Shown: positions 30,883 through 39,450, numbered from the stretch's first letter. The stretch: DNA of 43,978 bases from Anaerolineae bacterium (GCA_020433805.1 JAGRBZ010000019.1:1-43978); one strand, 5' to 3'. Program-made: numbers and translations. The notes: generated by a model not told the origin, from the sequence alone.

Positions 30883-33498
30883 TCAGTTGAGGTGATTGTT
30901 TGATGATGTAAGCGGTATTTCTATAAACCAGATGACTTCCTGGTCACGCTGGCGAAAATAGATAGAGCCGTTGTGGGCTGCTACGATATCGTAGCTCATC
31001 GATGCCCCAAAGCTAACCTCGGCCATCTTTTGTTTTGGCTCAAGTTGCAAAACACTAACCCAATTGGCGATGTCAACCGAGTCGGTATCGGTGCAAAACT
31101 CTATTCGGATTATGTCCGGTAATACTCTTGAGCGCAGGCGCAATACGCCCTTCCCTGATTTGCTGATAGCATCACTCAGGTTGAGAATAAGGTTGACAAA
31201 TACCAAACGCAGTTGATGGCCTATGGCTATTGTTGTTGGTAAGTTGTTCGCAAGCTCAAGCTCTAAACTTACTTTTTTTCGCTTTAACTCACGCTGGCCG
31301 ATGACCACGGCATCCTGAAGCAAAACGTTGATGTCCAGACTGCGCGGCTTTTCGGTTTGAGGTCGATAAATTTGTCGCATCCGGCTGACCAGTTGAACAA
31401 CGCGCTTTGTTTCATTAAGGCTCATCTGAATATAATTGGATAATTCCTCCGGGTCATTGAGTTCTTCTAATGCCAGCGTTAGCGCTCCCTGAATAGTTTG
31501 CATGGGATTATTGATTTCGTGCGAAATACTGGCCGTTAAACGGCCCACTGTAACCAGACGCTCGGTTTGGGTCATCTGCGTATGCAGTCGCGTGCGATCT
31601 TCCATAAGATCGATGGTTTGTTGGTGGAGCTGAGCATTTCCTACAGCTACTGCGATAATTTCTACAGCGGTACTGAGCAGGGTTGAATCGGCCTCGTTAA
31701 ATGGGCCGCCAACTTTATTGATGAGAGAAATAGCACCAATGATGTCACCATGATAATTGATCGGCAGCGAAATAATGTTTCGAAGATTAATATCCCAAGC
31801 CCGATAAATTTCGCTGTCAAAATCGTTTAGCTCTAAAGGATCGTTTATGATGATGGGTTGACCTTGCTGTATAACTTGCGCTGCCAGGCTTTTCTCTAAA
31901 TTGTGATACATGGGATTATCCTGCTGCTTGAAACCTAAAGTTGCTACCAAACGCAACGGTTGCGCTTCGGCCTTACGGGGGGGTGTTGGTTCGCTCATCC
32001 ACAGCAAGCTCACTTCCGTTTCAACCAAACGGCTGCTCCAATACAGGGTGCGATTGAGCGTACTCTCTAAATCTAAACCTACAGCTATTTGTTGGCTCAT
32101 CTCATACAGAGCGCGCTGTTGGGCTGCATAATCGCGAAGTTCCTGTAACAACTGCCGGTTGGCGACAATGGAGGCCAATAAAGCAGCAACCCCTTCTAAC
32201 AAAATAAGATCTTGCTCATTGAAAGCAATTTGATCGTCATTATAAAGGGCTAAGACACCCAATGTATCGTCACGATGATACAGCGGCACGGCTAGCAGTG
32301 AATAACATTCGATATTGTCCACATTGTCTGCTTCCGAATCGAAGCGATCATCCTCCGTCACCACATCAATGAGTAGGGGCTGTTTATGCTCTGCAACCCA
32401 GCCTATAAGACCTTGCTCCCGCTTCCGACGACTAAGGGCCGGATTGGAAAAACGGTTACTGAGTGAAGCCACCAGATCAAGGTCTTTTTTGTTATCAGAA
32501 ACAAGCCAAATGTGACTTCTTGACGCATTAAAAAGAGGGGTAGCCAGTTCCAACATAAGCGATAGAGTGGAGTACAGATCGCTTTGCTCGTCAGCTAGGC
32601 GCGTAATAAGTACCAGCAACGCATTTTGCATAGCGTGCACTTGTGTTTCCTCTTGTCGGTGGAGAATATTAAACAACGTGCCAATATGTCGGCCTAAAAT
32701 AGCAAGATTCTTTTTCTCTATTTCTGAAATAACGGGTGGATCGGTATAGGCCAACGTCAGTATGCCCATCAATTCGTTTTCGCTCTTGAGCGGTACAATT
32801 AAATGGTGACACAACCCGGTCGACATTTCTGCGTCGGCATCCATGAGTGTCATGGACTGAACTACTTGGGGAAAGGCGAGGGTCTGATCAAACGTGCCCC
32901 CATATTTTTGAACCTCTTTTATTGCAAGGGTGTGATCCTCTTTGAATAAAGGCGGCAAGTTGAAATGGCTTACAATTTCAAATTCGGCGCGGTTTGTCGC
33001 TTTTGGCAAAAGGAGCCAGGCTGAATTGGCATCGAACGCTTTGGCTAGCCCCCGCATGCTTTTATTTAAGGAGTAAGGCGATCCTCCGCTCCCTAATTGA
33101 GCAATGATTTTTAGTAAGTGATCAAAGCCATGGACGGCATAATTGAGATAGCTCGAAAGCCGACTCTGCACTTCCTCGCGGATAAGTGGCCAAAGAAGAT
33201 AATCATCTGCTCCGGCTTTAAGAACCGTCTCCCGATGGGCGGGGTGGCTAATGATTGCAATTAGAGGAATAGACTGTGAACGCTGTTGTTGATAGGTATT
33301 GTAGATGTCAGCAACGTACTCAGGAGTCTCAGTTGCGTCTATTATGATGATGTCTTGGGAGGTAAAACATTCTGAAGATGCGCTCCAGTAAGCCTGGGCT
33401 TCGGTAATAGTGCTAAAAGAGGTTACCGCAACCGGCGTTGAGAGTGCATCCGTAAAAGTATCAAGTAAGGTGTCGTGGTTGGTAATCAGGAAAATCAA
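30883..33498 (-). CDS. GAF-domain histidine kinase with N-terminal pseudo-receiver
   Basis: An 871-aa cytoplasmic kinase. Residues about 1-125 resemble a receiver, with aspartate in IIIIDATETP, but the conserved lysine position reads DYLLWPL and the acidic pair is reduced to NHD, so it is degenerate. Three GAF domains follow (about 130-285, 300-460 and 475-640; the second has LIGWVAEHKQPLLIDVVTED and LLAVPLYHRDDTLGVLALY, the third IISLPINYHGDIIGAISLIN). HisKA carries His660 in TASISHEINNPMQT. The ATPase domain keeps FVNLILNLSDAI but its DxGxG box is not recognisable and the lid is reduced to FGASMSYDIVAAHNGS. TTG start with AAGGAG eight nt upstream. It lies upstream of its probable partner regulator. 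Confidence 0.88.
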   Translation of the reverse strand: MIFLITNHDTLLDTFTDALSTPVAVTSFSTITEAQAYWSASSECFTSQDIIIIDATETPEYVADIYNTYQQQRSQSIPLIAIISHPAHRETVLKAGADDYLLWPLIREEVQSRLSSYLNYAVHGFDHLLKIIAQLGSGGSPYSLNKSMRGLAKAFDANSAWLLLPKATNRAEFEIVSHFNLPPLFKEDHTLAIKEVQKYGGTFDQTLAFPQVVQSMTLMDADAEMSTGLCHHLIVPLKSENELMGILTLAYTDPPVISEIEKKNLAILGRHIGTLFNILHRQEETQVHAMQNALLVLITRLADEQSDLYSTLSLMLELATPLFNASRSHIWLVSDNKKDLDLVASLSNRFSNPALSRRKREQGLIGWVAEHKQPLLIDVVTEDDRFDSEADNVDNIECYSLLAVPLYHRDDTLGVLALYNDDQIAFNEQDLILLEGVAALLASIVANRQLLQELRDYAAQQRALYEMSQQIAVGLDLESTLNRTLYWSSRLVETEVSLLWMSEPTPPRKAEAQPLRLVATLGFKQQDNPMYHNLEKSLAAQVIQQGQPIIINDPLELNDFDSEIYRAWDINLRNIISLPINYHGDIIGAISLINKVGGPFNEADSTLLSTAVEIIAVAVGNAQLHQQTIDLMEDRTRLHTQMTQTERLVTVGRLTASISHEINNPMQTIQGALTLALEELNDPEELSNYIQMSLNETKRVVQLVSRMRQIYRPQTEKPRSLDINVLLQDAVVIGQRELKRKKVSLELELANNLPTTIAIGHQLRLVFVNLILNLSDAISKSGKGVLRLRSRVLPDIIRIEFCTDTDSVDIANWVSVLQLEPKQKMAEVSFGASMSYDIVAAHNGSIYFRQRDQEVIWFIEIPLTSSNNHLN

Positions 33499-33504
33499 GT
33501 CGAG

Positions 33505-33524
33505 TACTCCTTATATTAGGAGTA
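33505..33524 (-). promoter_or_regulatory. Hairpin containing the ribosome site of the GAF kinase gene
   Basis: TACTCCT (33505-33511) and AGGAGTA (33518-33524) form a perfect 7-bp stem with a 6-nt loop. In the minus-strand message the AAGGAG for the TTG start lies in this stem, which could lower translation. The arm overlaps a possible TATACT -10 element, so it may instead be a DNA operator. Confidence 0.45.
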
Positions 33525-33637
33525 TATCATGTCTGCAGTTTACTTACAACCATAATTTAACATTTTGGACGGCTCTGTGTGACGTGGAAGCTTTAGCCGG
33601 ATTGAAACAGCTAAAGCCTCCACTTATAACAGACTCA

Positions 33638-33726
33638 GTAGATCCAATTTTCGAGGAGTCGGCATCCTCAGATGCGGCTGAGTTCGGCATCTGAGGATGC
33701 CTCACCCCTCAAACTTCGATCTACTG
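33638..33726. repeat. Composite inverted repeat between kinase and gabD-like genes
   Basis: The core GGCATCCTCAGATGC (33661-33675) pairs perfectly with GCATCTGAGGATGCC (33687-33701). Outer words AGTAGATC and GATCTACT (33638 and 33726 ends) extend it imperfectly. It lies between the gabD stop and the GAF kinase start. A related, weaker set of words (CCTCAGATGCGGAGCGG) is seen near 19607. Confidence 0.75.
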
Positions 33727-33765
33727 CGTCTATCCTTCAGGCTGAAAGCGGATAACTGCCCCTCG

Positions 33766-35229
33766 TTACTCGATGCCCCCCAAACATAAATACTTGATTT
33801 CAACCCAATCGTCGATGCCGTATTTCGATCCTTCACGTCCGATACCGGACTCTTTTACACCGCCAAATGGTGCAACTTCGGTCGAGATCATACCGGTGTT
33901 GATGCCAATCATCCCATACTCTAAACCCTCGGCCACCCGCCAGACTCGACTAATGTCGCGGCTGTAGAAGTAGGCCGCCAGCCCGTACTGCGTGTTGTTG
34001 GCCATTTCGATAGCCTGCTCATCGGTCTGGAAGCGATAGAGGCTGGAAACCGGTCCAAAGATCTCTTCCTCTTTTATGGCCATACCCGCAGCGGTATTGG
34101 TTAGTACGGTTGGTTCGTAAAAGGTGCCACCCAGTGCGTGACGCCGGCCACCCAAAACCAGCGATGCGCCTTTTTCGATAGCATCGGCTACCAGCCGCTC
34201 GACTTTTTCCACAGCCGGTTCGTCAATCAATGGGCCAATGGTGACGCCTTCATTTATGCCGTTGCCGACCTGGAGCTTTTTGGTAGCCTCGACCAGCCTG
34301 TCGGAAAATTCTTCATATACGCCGTCCTGTACGTAAATGCGGTTGGCACACACACAAGTTTGCCCGGCATTACGATACTTGGAGGCGATAGCGCCTGCCA
34401 CGGCTTCATCGAGATCGGCATCGTCAAAGACTATAAATGGAGCATTGCCGCCTAACTCCAGCGATACTTTTTTAACGGTACTCGCGCTTTGAGCCATTAA
34501 GGTTTTGCCTACTTCCGTCGAGCCGGTAAAACCAACCTTGCGTATGATCGGGTTGGTGGTTAACTCTTTACCAACATCAGCAGCGCTTTCGGCCGGGCAG
34601 GTGAGCACGTTGAAAACGCCCGGCGGCAGCCCCGCCCGTTCGGCCAGTTCGCATAAAGCCAGCGCAGACAGTGGTGTTTGCTCAGCCGGCTTGAAGATCA
34701 TCGTGCAGCCGGCGGCAATAGCCGGTGCGCCTTTACGGGTGATCATCGCCGAAGGGAAATTCCAGGGGGTGATGCCGGCGCAAACGCCAATCGGCTCCTT
34801 GAGTACAACAATCCGTTTGTCGGGCTGGTGGCCGGGGATGGTATCGCCGTAAACGCGCTTGGCTTCTTCACCAAACCACTCGATAAACGAGGCAGCATAG
34901 GCAATTTCACCCATCGCTTCAGTTAAGGGTTTGCCCTGTTCGGTGGTCATGATAGTAGCCAGATCGTGCTGGTTTTCCATCATCAAGTCGGCCCAGGTAC
35001 GCATAATTTTGGCCCGTGCTTTGGCCGTTTGCTTACGCCATTGTTTGAATGCCTTTTGGGCTAGCTCGATGGCCTGACGTGTTTCATCGACCCCTACGTG
35101 AGCTACGTTGGCGATAACTTCCCCTGTAGCCGGATTAACAACGGGAAATGTGGCTCCGTTTGAACCATCGACCCACTCACCGTTGATATACGCTTTGGTT
35201 CGCAATAGTGTGCTGTCTTTCAATTGCAT
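33766..35229 (-). CDS. gabD: NAD(P)-dependent succinate-semialdehyde dehydrogenase-like ALDH
   Basis: A 487-aa aldehyde dehydrogenase. ATG 35229 has AAGGAG upstream and gives the GabD-type start LLRTKAYINGEWVDGSNGAT; longer starts are unlikely. Motifs: ITPWNFPSAMITRKGAPAIA, FTGSTEVGKTLM, catalytic Glu in LELGGNAPFIVFDD, catalytic Cys in NAGQTCVCANR and EEEIFGPVSSLYRF near the C-terminus. GNAPFIVFDDADLDEAV and the CVCANR block match the GabD branch, which oxidises succinate semialdehyde to succinate in GABA/4-aminobutyrate breakdown. No GABA transaminase is nearby, so the physiological aldehyde is uncertain. It is divergent from the ALDH7-like gene. Confidence 0.88.
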   Translation of the reverse strand: MQLKDSTLLRTKAYINGEWVDGSNGATFPVVNPATGEVIANVAHVGVDETRQAIELAQKAFKQWRKQTAKARAKIMRTWADLMMENQHDLATIMTTEQGKPLTEAMGEIAYAASFIEWFGEEAKRVYGDTIPGHQPDKRIVVLKEPIGVCAGITPWNFPSAMITRKGAPAIAAGCTMIFKPAEQTPLSALALCELAERAGLPPGVFNVLTCPAESAADVGKELTTNPIIRKVGFTGSTEVGKTLMAQSASTVKKVSLELGGNAPFIVFDDADLDEAVAGAIASKYRNAGQTCVCANRIYVQDGVYEEFSDRLVEATKKLQVGNGINEGVTIGPLIDEPAVEKVERLVADAIEKGASLVLGGRRHALGGTFYEPTVLTNTAAGMAIKEEEIFGPVSSLYRFQTDEQAIEMANNTQYGLAAYFYSRDISRVWRVAEGLEYGMIGINTGMISTEVAPFGGVKESGIGREGSKYGIDDWVEIKYLCLGGIE

Positions 35230-35320
35230 CAAAAACTCCTTCTTTGGAATATGAATAGAACGTGAATTTTGAGTTGGCACTCGGGCCGTAAGATGGGATC
35301 GAGTACGAAGGGATAAAATC

Positions 35321-35384
35321 AACCACGCATTACACGAATTTTCACCAATTTTATTATTCGTGCTAATTTGTGTGGTTCGTGGTT
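35321..35384. repeat. Inverted repeat AACCACG...CGTGGTT between divergent ALDH genes
   Basis: AACCACGCATTACACGAATT (35321-35340) is mirrored imperfectly by ATTCGTGCTAATTTGTGTGG and then TTCGTGGTT, ending at 35384. It lies in the gap between the two divergent aldehyde dehydrogenase genes. Confidence 0.7.
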
Positions 35385-35551
35385 AAAACGCTTTCTCCAT
35401 CGCATGGACCCAGTGCCTTTGAGTTAGTTGTTAATAAAATGGGTGCGGAGAATAATACTGTAGCATAAACTCCAGTCAGATAAAAAATTATCTTGACATG
35501 ATGGCCTTGATGCAACATAATTTCTTTTCAACGATTATTTTGGAGGATAGT

Positions 35552-37069
35552 GTGAAGTCATTACTCGATAAACTGACTATAAAGGAAGTAAACGAAGGGG
35601 CCTGTACCGGCCCGGATAATTGGATCGACACTGGCGGAGCCGTTTTAACCTCGTACAACCCTACAACCAACGAGCCGATAGCGGCTGTCCAGCAAGCGAC
35701 CCCGTCTGCCTATAATCAAGTGGTTGAACAGGCTCAGCAAGCTTTTCAACGCTGGCGCACACTGCCCGCACCGAAGCGAGGTGATCTCATTCGAGATTTA
35801 GGGAGCGTTCTGCGTGAGTACAAAGAGCCGCTGGGTGAGTTGGTTTCGCTGGAGGTTGGCAAAATTCGTGTTGAGGGACTCGGCGAGGTTCAAGAAGCTA
35901 TCGATATTTGCGATTTCTCGTTGGGATTGTCCCGCCAGCTTTACGGCCTAACGATGGCCAGCGAGCGACCAAACCATCGTATGTATGAGCAGTGGCACCC
36001 GCTGGGGCCGATTGGAATTATTACGGCCTTTAACTTCCCCGTAGCCGTTTGGTCGTGGAACGCGATGATTGCCGGCGTTTGCGGTGATGTGATGATCTGG
36101 AAGCCCAGCGAGTTGGCTCCGTTAACCGCCGTCGCTGTTCAACATCTTTGCAACCAGGTTATGGCCGACCACGGACTGACCGGCATTTTCAATCTGGTGA
36201 TTGGCGCAGGTGAGATTGGTCAGCTCATGAGCGAAGATGAGCGGCTGCCGCTGGTCGCGTTTACCGGCTCGATTCCCACCGGGCGTAAGGTGGCCCAAAC
36301 TGTGGCCGGACGACTGGGTAAGTCGTTGTTGGAGTTGGGAGGCAACAACGGCATCATCGTCACTGAAGATGCCGATTTGGAATTGGCAACCCGGGCTATT
36401 CTTTTCGGGGCAGTCGGCACGGCCGGCCAGCGCTGTACCTCGACCCGTCGATTAATTGTTCACAAGAGCATCGCTCCACAGTTGGCTGAACGCTTGGTTA
36501 AGGCGTATGGGCAAATTCCAATGGGCAATCCTTTAGAAGACGGGGTGCTGCTAGGGCCGCTGATCAATCGGGAGTCTGTGGGGAAGATGGTCAATGCAAT
36601 TGAGCGGGCCAAAGAAGAAGGGGGCGAACTGCTTACCGGCGGCAGCCCTCGACCGGAGAAAGGGCCTAATTTTGTGGAACCGGCAATTATCAAGATGCCG
36701 AACCAAAGTGAGATTGTAAAAGAAGAGACATTTGCCCCGATTTTATATCTATTGGAATATGAGGCGCTGGATGAGGCGGTTGCACTTCATAACGGTGTCC
36801 CACAGGGATTATCGAGTGCCATCTTTACCGATAGCTTGCGTCAGGCCGAGCGGTTTCTGTCGTCATTAGGCTCCGATTGTGGTATCGCCAATGTCAACAT
36901 TGGTACCTCCGGCGCGGAAATTGGTGGCGCTTTTGGCGGTGAAAAACAGACGGGCGGAGGGCGTCAATCCGGTTCTGATGCATGGCGGGCTTACATGCGT
37001 CGACAGACCAATACTATTAATTGGTCTTCTGAATTGCCGCTAGCGCAAGGCATTACATTTGGCGAGTAA
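35552..37069 (+). CDS. ALDH7-family aminoadipate-semialdehyde dehydrogenase-like
   Basis: A 505-aa aldehyde dehydrogenase. The GTG start at 35552 is supported by TTGGAGG five nt upstream; upstream in-frame ATGs have no ribosome site. Motifs: ITAFNFPVAVWSWNAMIAGV, WKPSELAPLTAVA, FTGSIPTGRKVAQ, catalytic Glu in LLELGGNNGIIV and catalytic Cys in TAGQRCTSTRRL, with IGGAFGGEKQTGGGRQSGSD near the end. The NNGIIV and GQRCTSTRRL blocks mark the ALDH7/antiquitin (AmaB) branch, which acts on L-2-aminoadipate 6-semialdehyde in lysine breakdown. No lysine-catabolic partner is nearby. Confidence 0.88.
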   Translation: MKSLLDKLTIKEVNEGACTGPDNWIDTGGAVLTSYNPTTNEPIAAVQQATPSAYNQVVEQAQQAFQRWRTLPAPKRGDLIRDLGSVLREYKEPLGELVSLEVGKIRVEGLGEVQEAIDICDFSLGLSRQLYGLTMASERPNHRMYEQWHPLGPIGIITAFNFPVAVWSWNAMIAGVCGDVMIWKPSELAPLTAVAVQHLCNQVMADHGLTGIFNLVIGAGEIGQLMSEDERLPLVAFTGSIPTGRKVAQTVAGRLGKSLLELGGNNGIIVTEDADLELATRAILFGAVGTAGQRCTSTRRLIVHKSIAPQLAERLVKAYGQIPMGNPLEDGVLLGPLINRESVGKMVNAIERAKEEGGELLTGGSPRPEKGPNFVEPAIIKMPNQSEIVKEETFAPILYLLEYEALDEAVALHNGVPQGLSSAIFTDSLRQAERFLSSLGSDCGIANVNIGTSGAEIGGAFGGEKQTGGGRQSGSDAWRAYMRRQTNTINWSSELPLAQGITFGE

Positions 37070-37299
37070 GCAGTTTATAACCGTATTTATGTGTATATGA
37101 GTACTTGCTTGTTGTGCCAATTGCGTCTAAGATAATCATGTTAAATTTTTTGGACCGTGTTGCGTGTTGTGCTGTAATAGGTCGAATCGATCTAAAACGA
37201 TTATTATCGTTCGATTGCTTTTAGTAGCGTCTATTATTAGGGGAAATCCTGTATTTTCGACAAAAAGTTTGTTTCCTTAAAGACATTGCGTTATGTAGC

Positions 37300-37328
37300 T
37301 TGACGATTATGACAGCAAGGGGTATCAT
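37300..37328 (+). promoter_or_regulatory. Promoter of the V4R gene
   Basis: TTGACG (37300-37305), a 17-bp spacer and TATCAT (37323-37328), giving a leader of about 110 nt. A second TATAAT-like element (37435-37440) lies 6 nt before the ATG. The rest of 37070-37446 shows no gene. Confidence 0.55.
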
Positions 37329-37446
37329 GGGCAAGGACGTTAAGTAAAGTAATCAGGACTTATATTTGCAGACATGCAAAACCTCAGGTAATATTTAACT
37401 TAAGTACCTACCCCTACAATTCATTGAGAGAAGGTATAATAAACTT

Positions 37447-38073
37447 ATGAGCGAACGAAGCGGACTCAATTATCCAAATCTGATGGGACGGATTTATATC
37501 CAGGCTTTGGAAGAGGTGATGGGAAAAAATGGTCTCAATGCGTTGCTAAACCTAGCAGGCCTATCGCACCTCATCAATAATTATCCCCCGGCCAATCTTA
37601 GCCGGGAATTTGATTTTGCTGATTTTACCGGCCTATCGCAAGGTATTATTGAGATGTACGGGCCGCGTGGTGGACGAGGTTTAGCCCTTCGCTCTGGCAG
37701 AGCCTCTTTTGCAGAAGGATTATCGAAATTTGGTGCTACAGCCGGAGCCGCCGACTTAGCCTTTAAGGTTTTGCCAATGGGGACAAAATTGAAAGTCGGT
37801 CTAAAGGCTATGGCTGAGTCCTTTAATAAGTTTAGTGACCAGCGCTCTGAAGTCGTAGAGCACGAAGATCATTTTGACTATCTCATTCATGTATGTCCTA
37901 TGTGTTGGGAGCATAAAGCGGATCGTCCAGTGTGCTATGGAGCAGTTGGTATTTTGCAGGAAGGCTTACGCTGGGTGAGCGGCGGTAAAGATTTTAGGGT
38001 TGAAGAAGTTGAATGTAAAGCTGCCGGTGCTGACTCTTGCCTTTTTTACATTAGTAAAGAGCCACTCGGCTAA
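37447..38073 (+). CDS. V4R (4-vinyl reductase type) domain protein
   Basis: A 208-aa protein. The first 80-120 residues are an N-terminal region of the kind seen in hydrocarbon-binding V4R proteins (YPNLMGRIYIQALEEVMGKN, then RGGRGLALRSGRASFAEGL). The C-terminal V4R domain (about 120-200) carries five cysteines in the usual pattern: HVCPMCWEHKADRPVCYG, GILQEGLRWVSGGKDFRVEE and ECKAAGADSCLFYIS. V4R domains are small-molecule or hydrocarbon-binding modules, first described in BchJ of bacteriochlorophyll synthesis and in XylR/DmpR-type regulators. There is no DNA-binding or catalytic domain, so the function is unknown. It stands alone with its own promoter. Confidence 0.85.
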   Translation: MSERSGLNYPNLMGRIYIQALEEVMGKNGLNALLNLAGLSHLINNYPPANLSREFDFADFTGLSQGIIEMYGPRGGRGLALRSGRASFAEGLSKFGATAGAADLAFKVLPMGTKLKVGLKAMAESFNKFSDQRSEVVEHEDHFDYLIHVCPMCWEHKADRPVCYGAVGILQEGLRWVSGGKDFRVEEVECKAAGADSCLFYISKEPLG

Positions 38074-38115
38074 ATTTAAGCACTTTTTTTCATACCTGTT
38101 TGACTATTTTTAATT

Positions 38116-38168
38116 AAATCTGTTCAACGTGATCTTTTACACGCTAAATGACCTCGTTGAACAGATTT
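38116..38168. terminator. Hairpin after the V4R gene, possible terminator
   Basis: AAATCTGTTCAACG (38116-38129) pairs perfectly with CGTTGAACAGATTT (38155-38168) around a 25-nt loop. The downstream T-run is weak (TTTTGTATT), so it may be a repeat instead of a strong terminator. Confidence 0.5.
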
Positions 38169-38307
38169 TGTATTAAAGGGAAAATTGCATACCTACATGA
38201 ATAAAATTAAAGCCCCATTTTATTCATTATTTGCCGATAATAACGTTTTATGGTAAATTACTTGATTGCAATCATTGACGGTAATAATTTATAGTAGGGA
38301 GTTTTGT

Positions 38308-38547
38308 ATGTCTCGTAAATGTCAGATATCCGGTAAGGGACCTCTAACCGGAAACAATGTTCCGTTTTCTCAGAAGAAAACTCGGCGACGCTGGTTGCCA
38401 AACTTACAGAAGCGTAAAATTTACGTGCCGGAATTAGGCCGTTCGATTCGTCTCAAAGTTTCTACACGAGCTTTGCGCACCATCGATAAAAAAGGTTTAT
38501 CAACATACCTTCGTGATGAAGGACTCACATTGAAGGATATCACTTAA
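38308..38547 (+). CDS. rpmB: 50S ribosomal protein bL28
   Basis: A 79-aa ribosomal protein. The ATG at 38308 has TAGGGAG upstream; a longer in-frame start is rejected because MSRKCQISGKGPLTGNNVPF is the conserved L28 beginning. Further blocks are KKTRRRWLPNLQKRKIYVPE and STRALRTIDKKGLSTYL. Only one Cys is present, so this is the zinc-free form, as in Escherichia coli. It is followed 15 nt later by rpsR. Confidence 0.95.
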   Translation: MSRKCQISGKGPLTGNNVPFSQKKTRRRWLPNLQKRKIYVPELGRSIRLKVSTRALRTIDKKGLSTYLRDEGLTLKDIT

Positions 38548-38562
38548 GTCAAGAGGATAGCA

Positions 38563-38970
38563 ATGGCCGGCGATTCTGAAACATCTTCATCTTCAAGACA
38601 AAATCGAGGTGGAAGTTATTCGTCAGGTGGTGGTAGATCTGACTCGTCTAATCAATCGAGAGGTCGATCTTATTCTCGGTCATCCTCAAGACAAAACGAC
38701 CGTTTTCAACGGCGGCGCCGTCGGCAGCCACCGATAAAAATAAAAGATATCGACTGGAAAAATTTAAGAGCCTTGCGATATTTTTTAGAGTCGGATGGCA
38801 GTATTCGGCCTCGTCGAAAAACGGGTGCGAGCGCTAAATACCAGCGCCAAGTGGCTTTAGCCGTCAAAAGAGCGCGGTATATGGCTTTGTTGCCCTATAC
38901 GCACGGCCATCTTCAAGAGATGCATCAAGAGTTAGAGCGCGACCTGCCCGATTTACGGCGCTCGAAATAA
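38563..38970 (+). CDS. rpsR: 30S ribosomal protein bS18 with Ser/Arg/Gly-rich N-terminal extension
   Basis: A 135-aa protein. The S18 domain starts at about residue 58 (KIKDIDWKNLRALRYFLESD) and includes SIRPRRKTGASAKYQRQVAL and AVKRARYMALLPYTH, the usual S18 core. Before it lies an extension of about 57 residues made almost only of Ser, Arg, Gly, Asn and Gln, ending in QRRRRRQ. The typical S18 is 70-90 aa, so this is unusually long. The start ATG follows AAGAGG. It is co-transcribed with rpmB and ends at a strong terminator. The extension is probably disordered and basic, and may bind RNA. Confidence 0.93.
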   Translation: MAGDSETSSSSRQNRGGSYSSGGGRSDSSNQSRGRSYSRSSSRQNDRFQRRRRRQPPIKIKDIDWKNLRALRYFLESDGSIRPRRKTGASAKYQRQVALAVKRARYMALLPYTHGHLQEMHQELERDLPDLRRSK

Positions 38971-38996
38971 GTAACCAATTTTACATTGTCCAAATT

Positions 38997-39031
38997 AAAA
39001 ATCAAGCTCATAATCGTGAGCTTGATTTTTT
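38997..39031 (+). terminator. Intrinsic terminator after rpsR
   Basis: AAAAATCAAGCTCA (38997-39010) pairs with TGAGCTTGATTTTT (39017-39030) around a 6-nt loop, followed by a T-rich end. Confidence 0.85.
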
Positions 39032-39070
39032 GTGGATATAATTAATGGTTATCGCAGAAAGAGGGGGAAT

Positions 39071-39424
39071 ATGGCCGAAGAAACAATTTTTAGCAAGATT
39101 ATTCGCAAAGAAATTCCATCTGATATTGTCTATCAAGATGATAAGGTGACAGCCTTTCGCGATATTAGCCCTCAAGCCCCGGTGCATATTTTAATTGTAC
39201 CGAATAAGCTTATCCCCACGGTAGACGATGTTACCGAAGAAGATGAACTCGTGCTGGGTCATCTTTTTACCGTTGCGGCTAAAATTGCGCGCGATGAGGG
39301 CATTGCTGAGGATGGCTACCGGCTTATCGTCAACTGTCGAAAACACGGCGGGCAAGAGGTTTTCCATCTGCACATGCATCTTTTAGGCGGGCGTAGGCTC
39401 GGCGCGATGGTCGTTAAAAAGTAA
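39071..39424 (+). CDS. hinT: HIT-family nucleotide-binding protein (HinT-like)
   Basis: A 117-aa histidine-triad protein. ATG 39071 follows GAGGGGG and gives [20 protein letters not shown], the usual start; an upstream in-frame start is rejected. The block [20 protein letters not shown] is typical of HINT, and the catalytic triad is [14 protein letters not shown] proteins hydrolyse nucleoside phosphoramidates such as AMP-lysine in the cytoplasm. It has its own terminator and is separated from rpsR by one. Confidence 0.95.
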   Translation: MAEETIFSKIIRKEIPSDIVYQDDKVTAFRDISPQAPVHILIVPNKLIPTVDDVTEEDELVLGHLFTVAAKIARDEGIAEDGYRLIVNCRKHGGQEVFHLHMHLLGGRRLGAMVVKK

Positions 39425-39450
39425 ATAATTTTTCACATATGTGATAAAAG

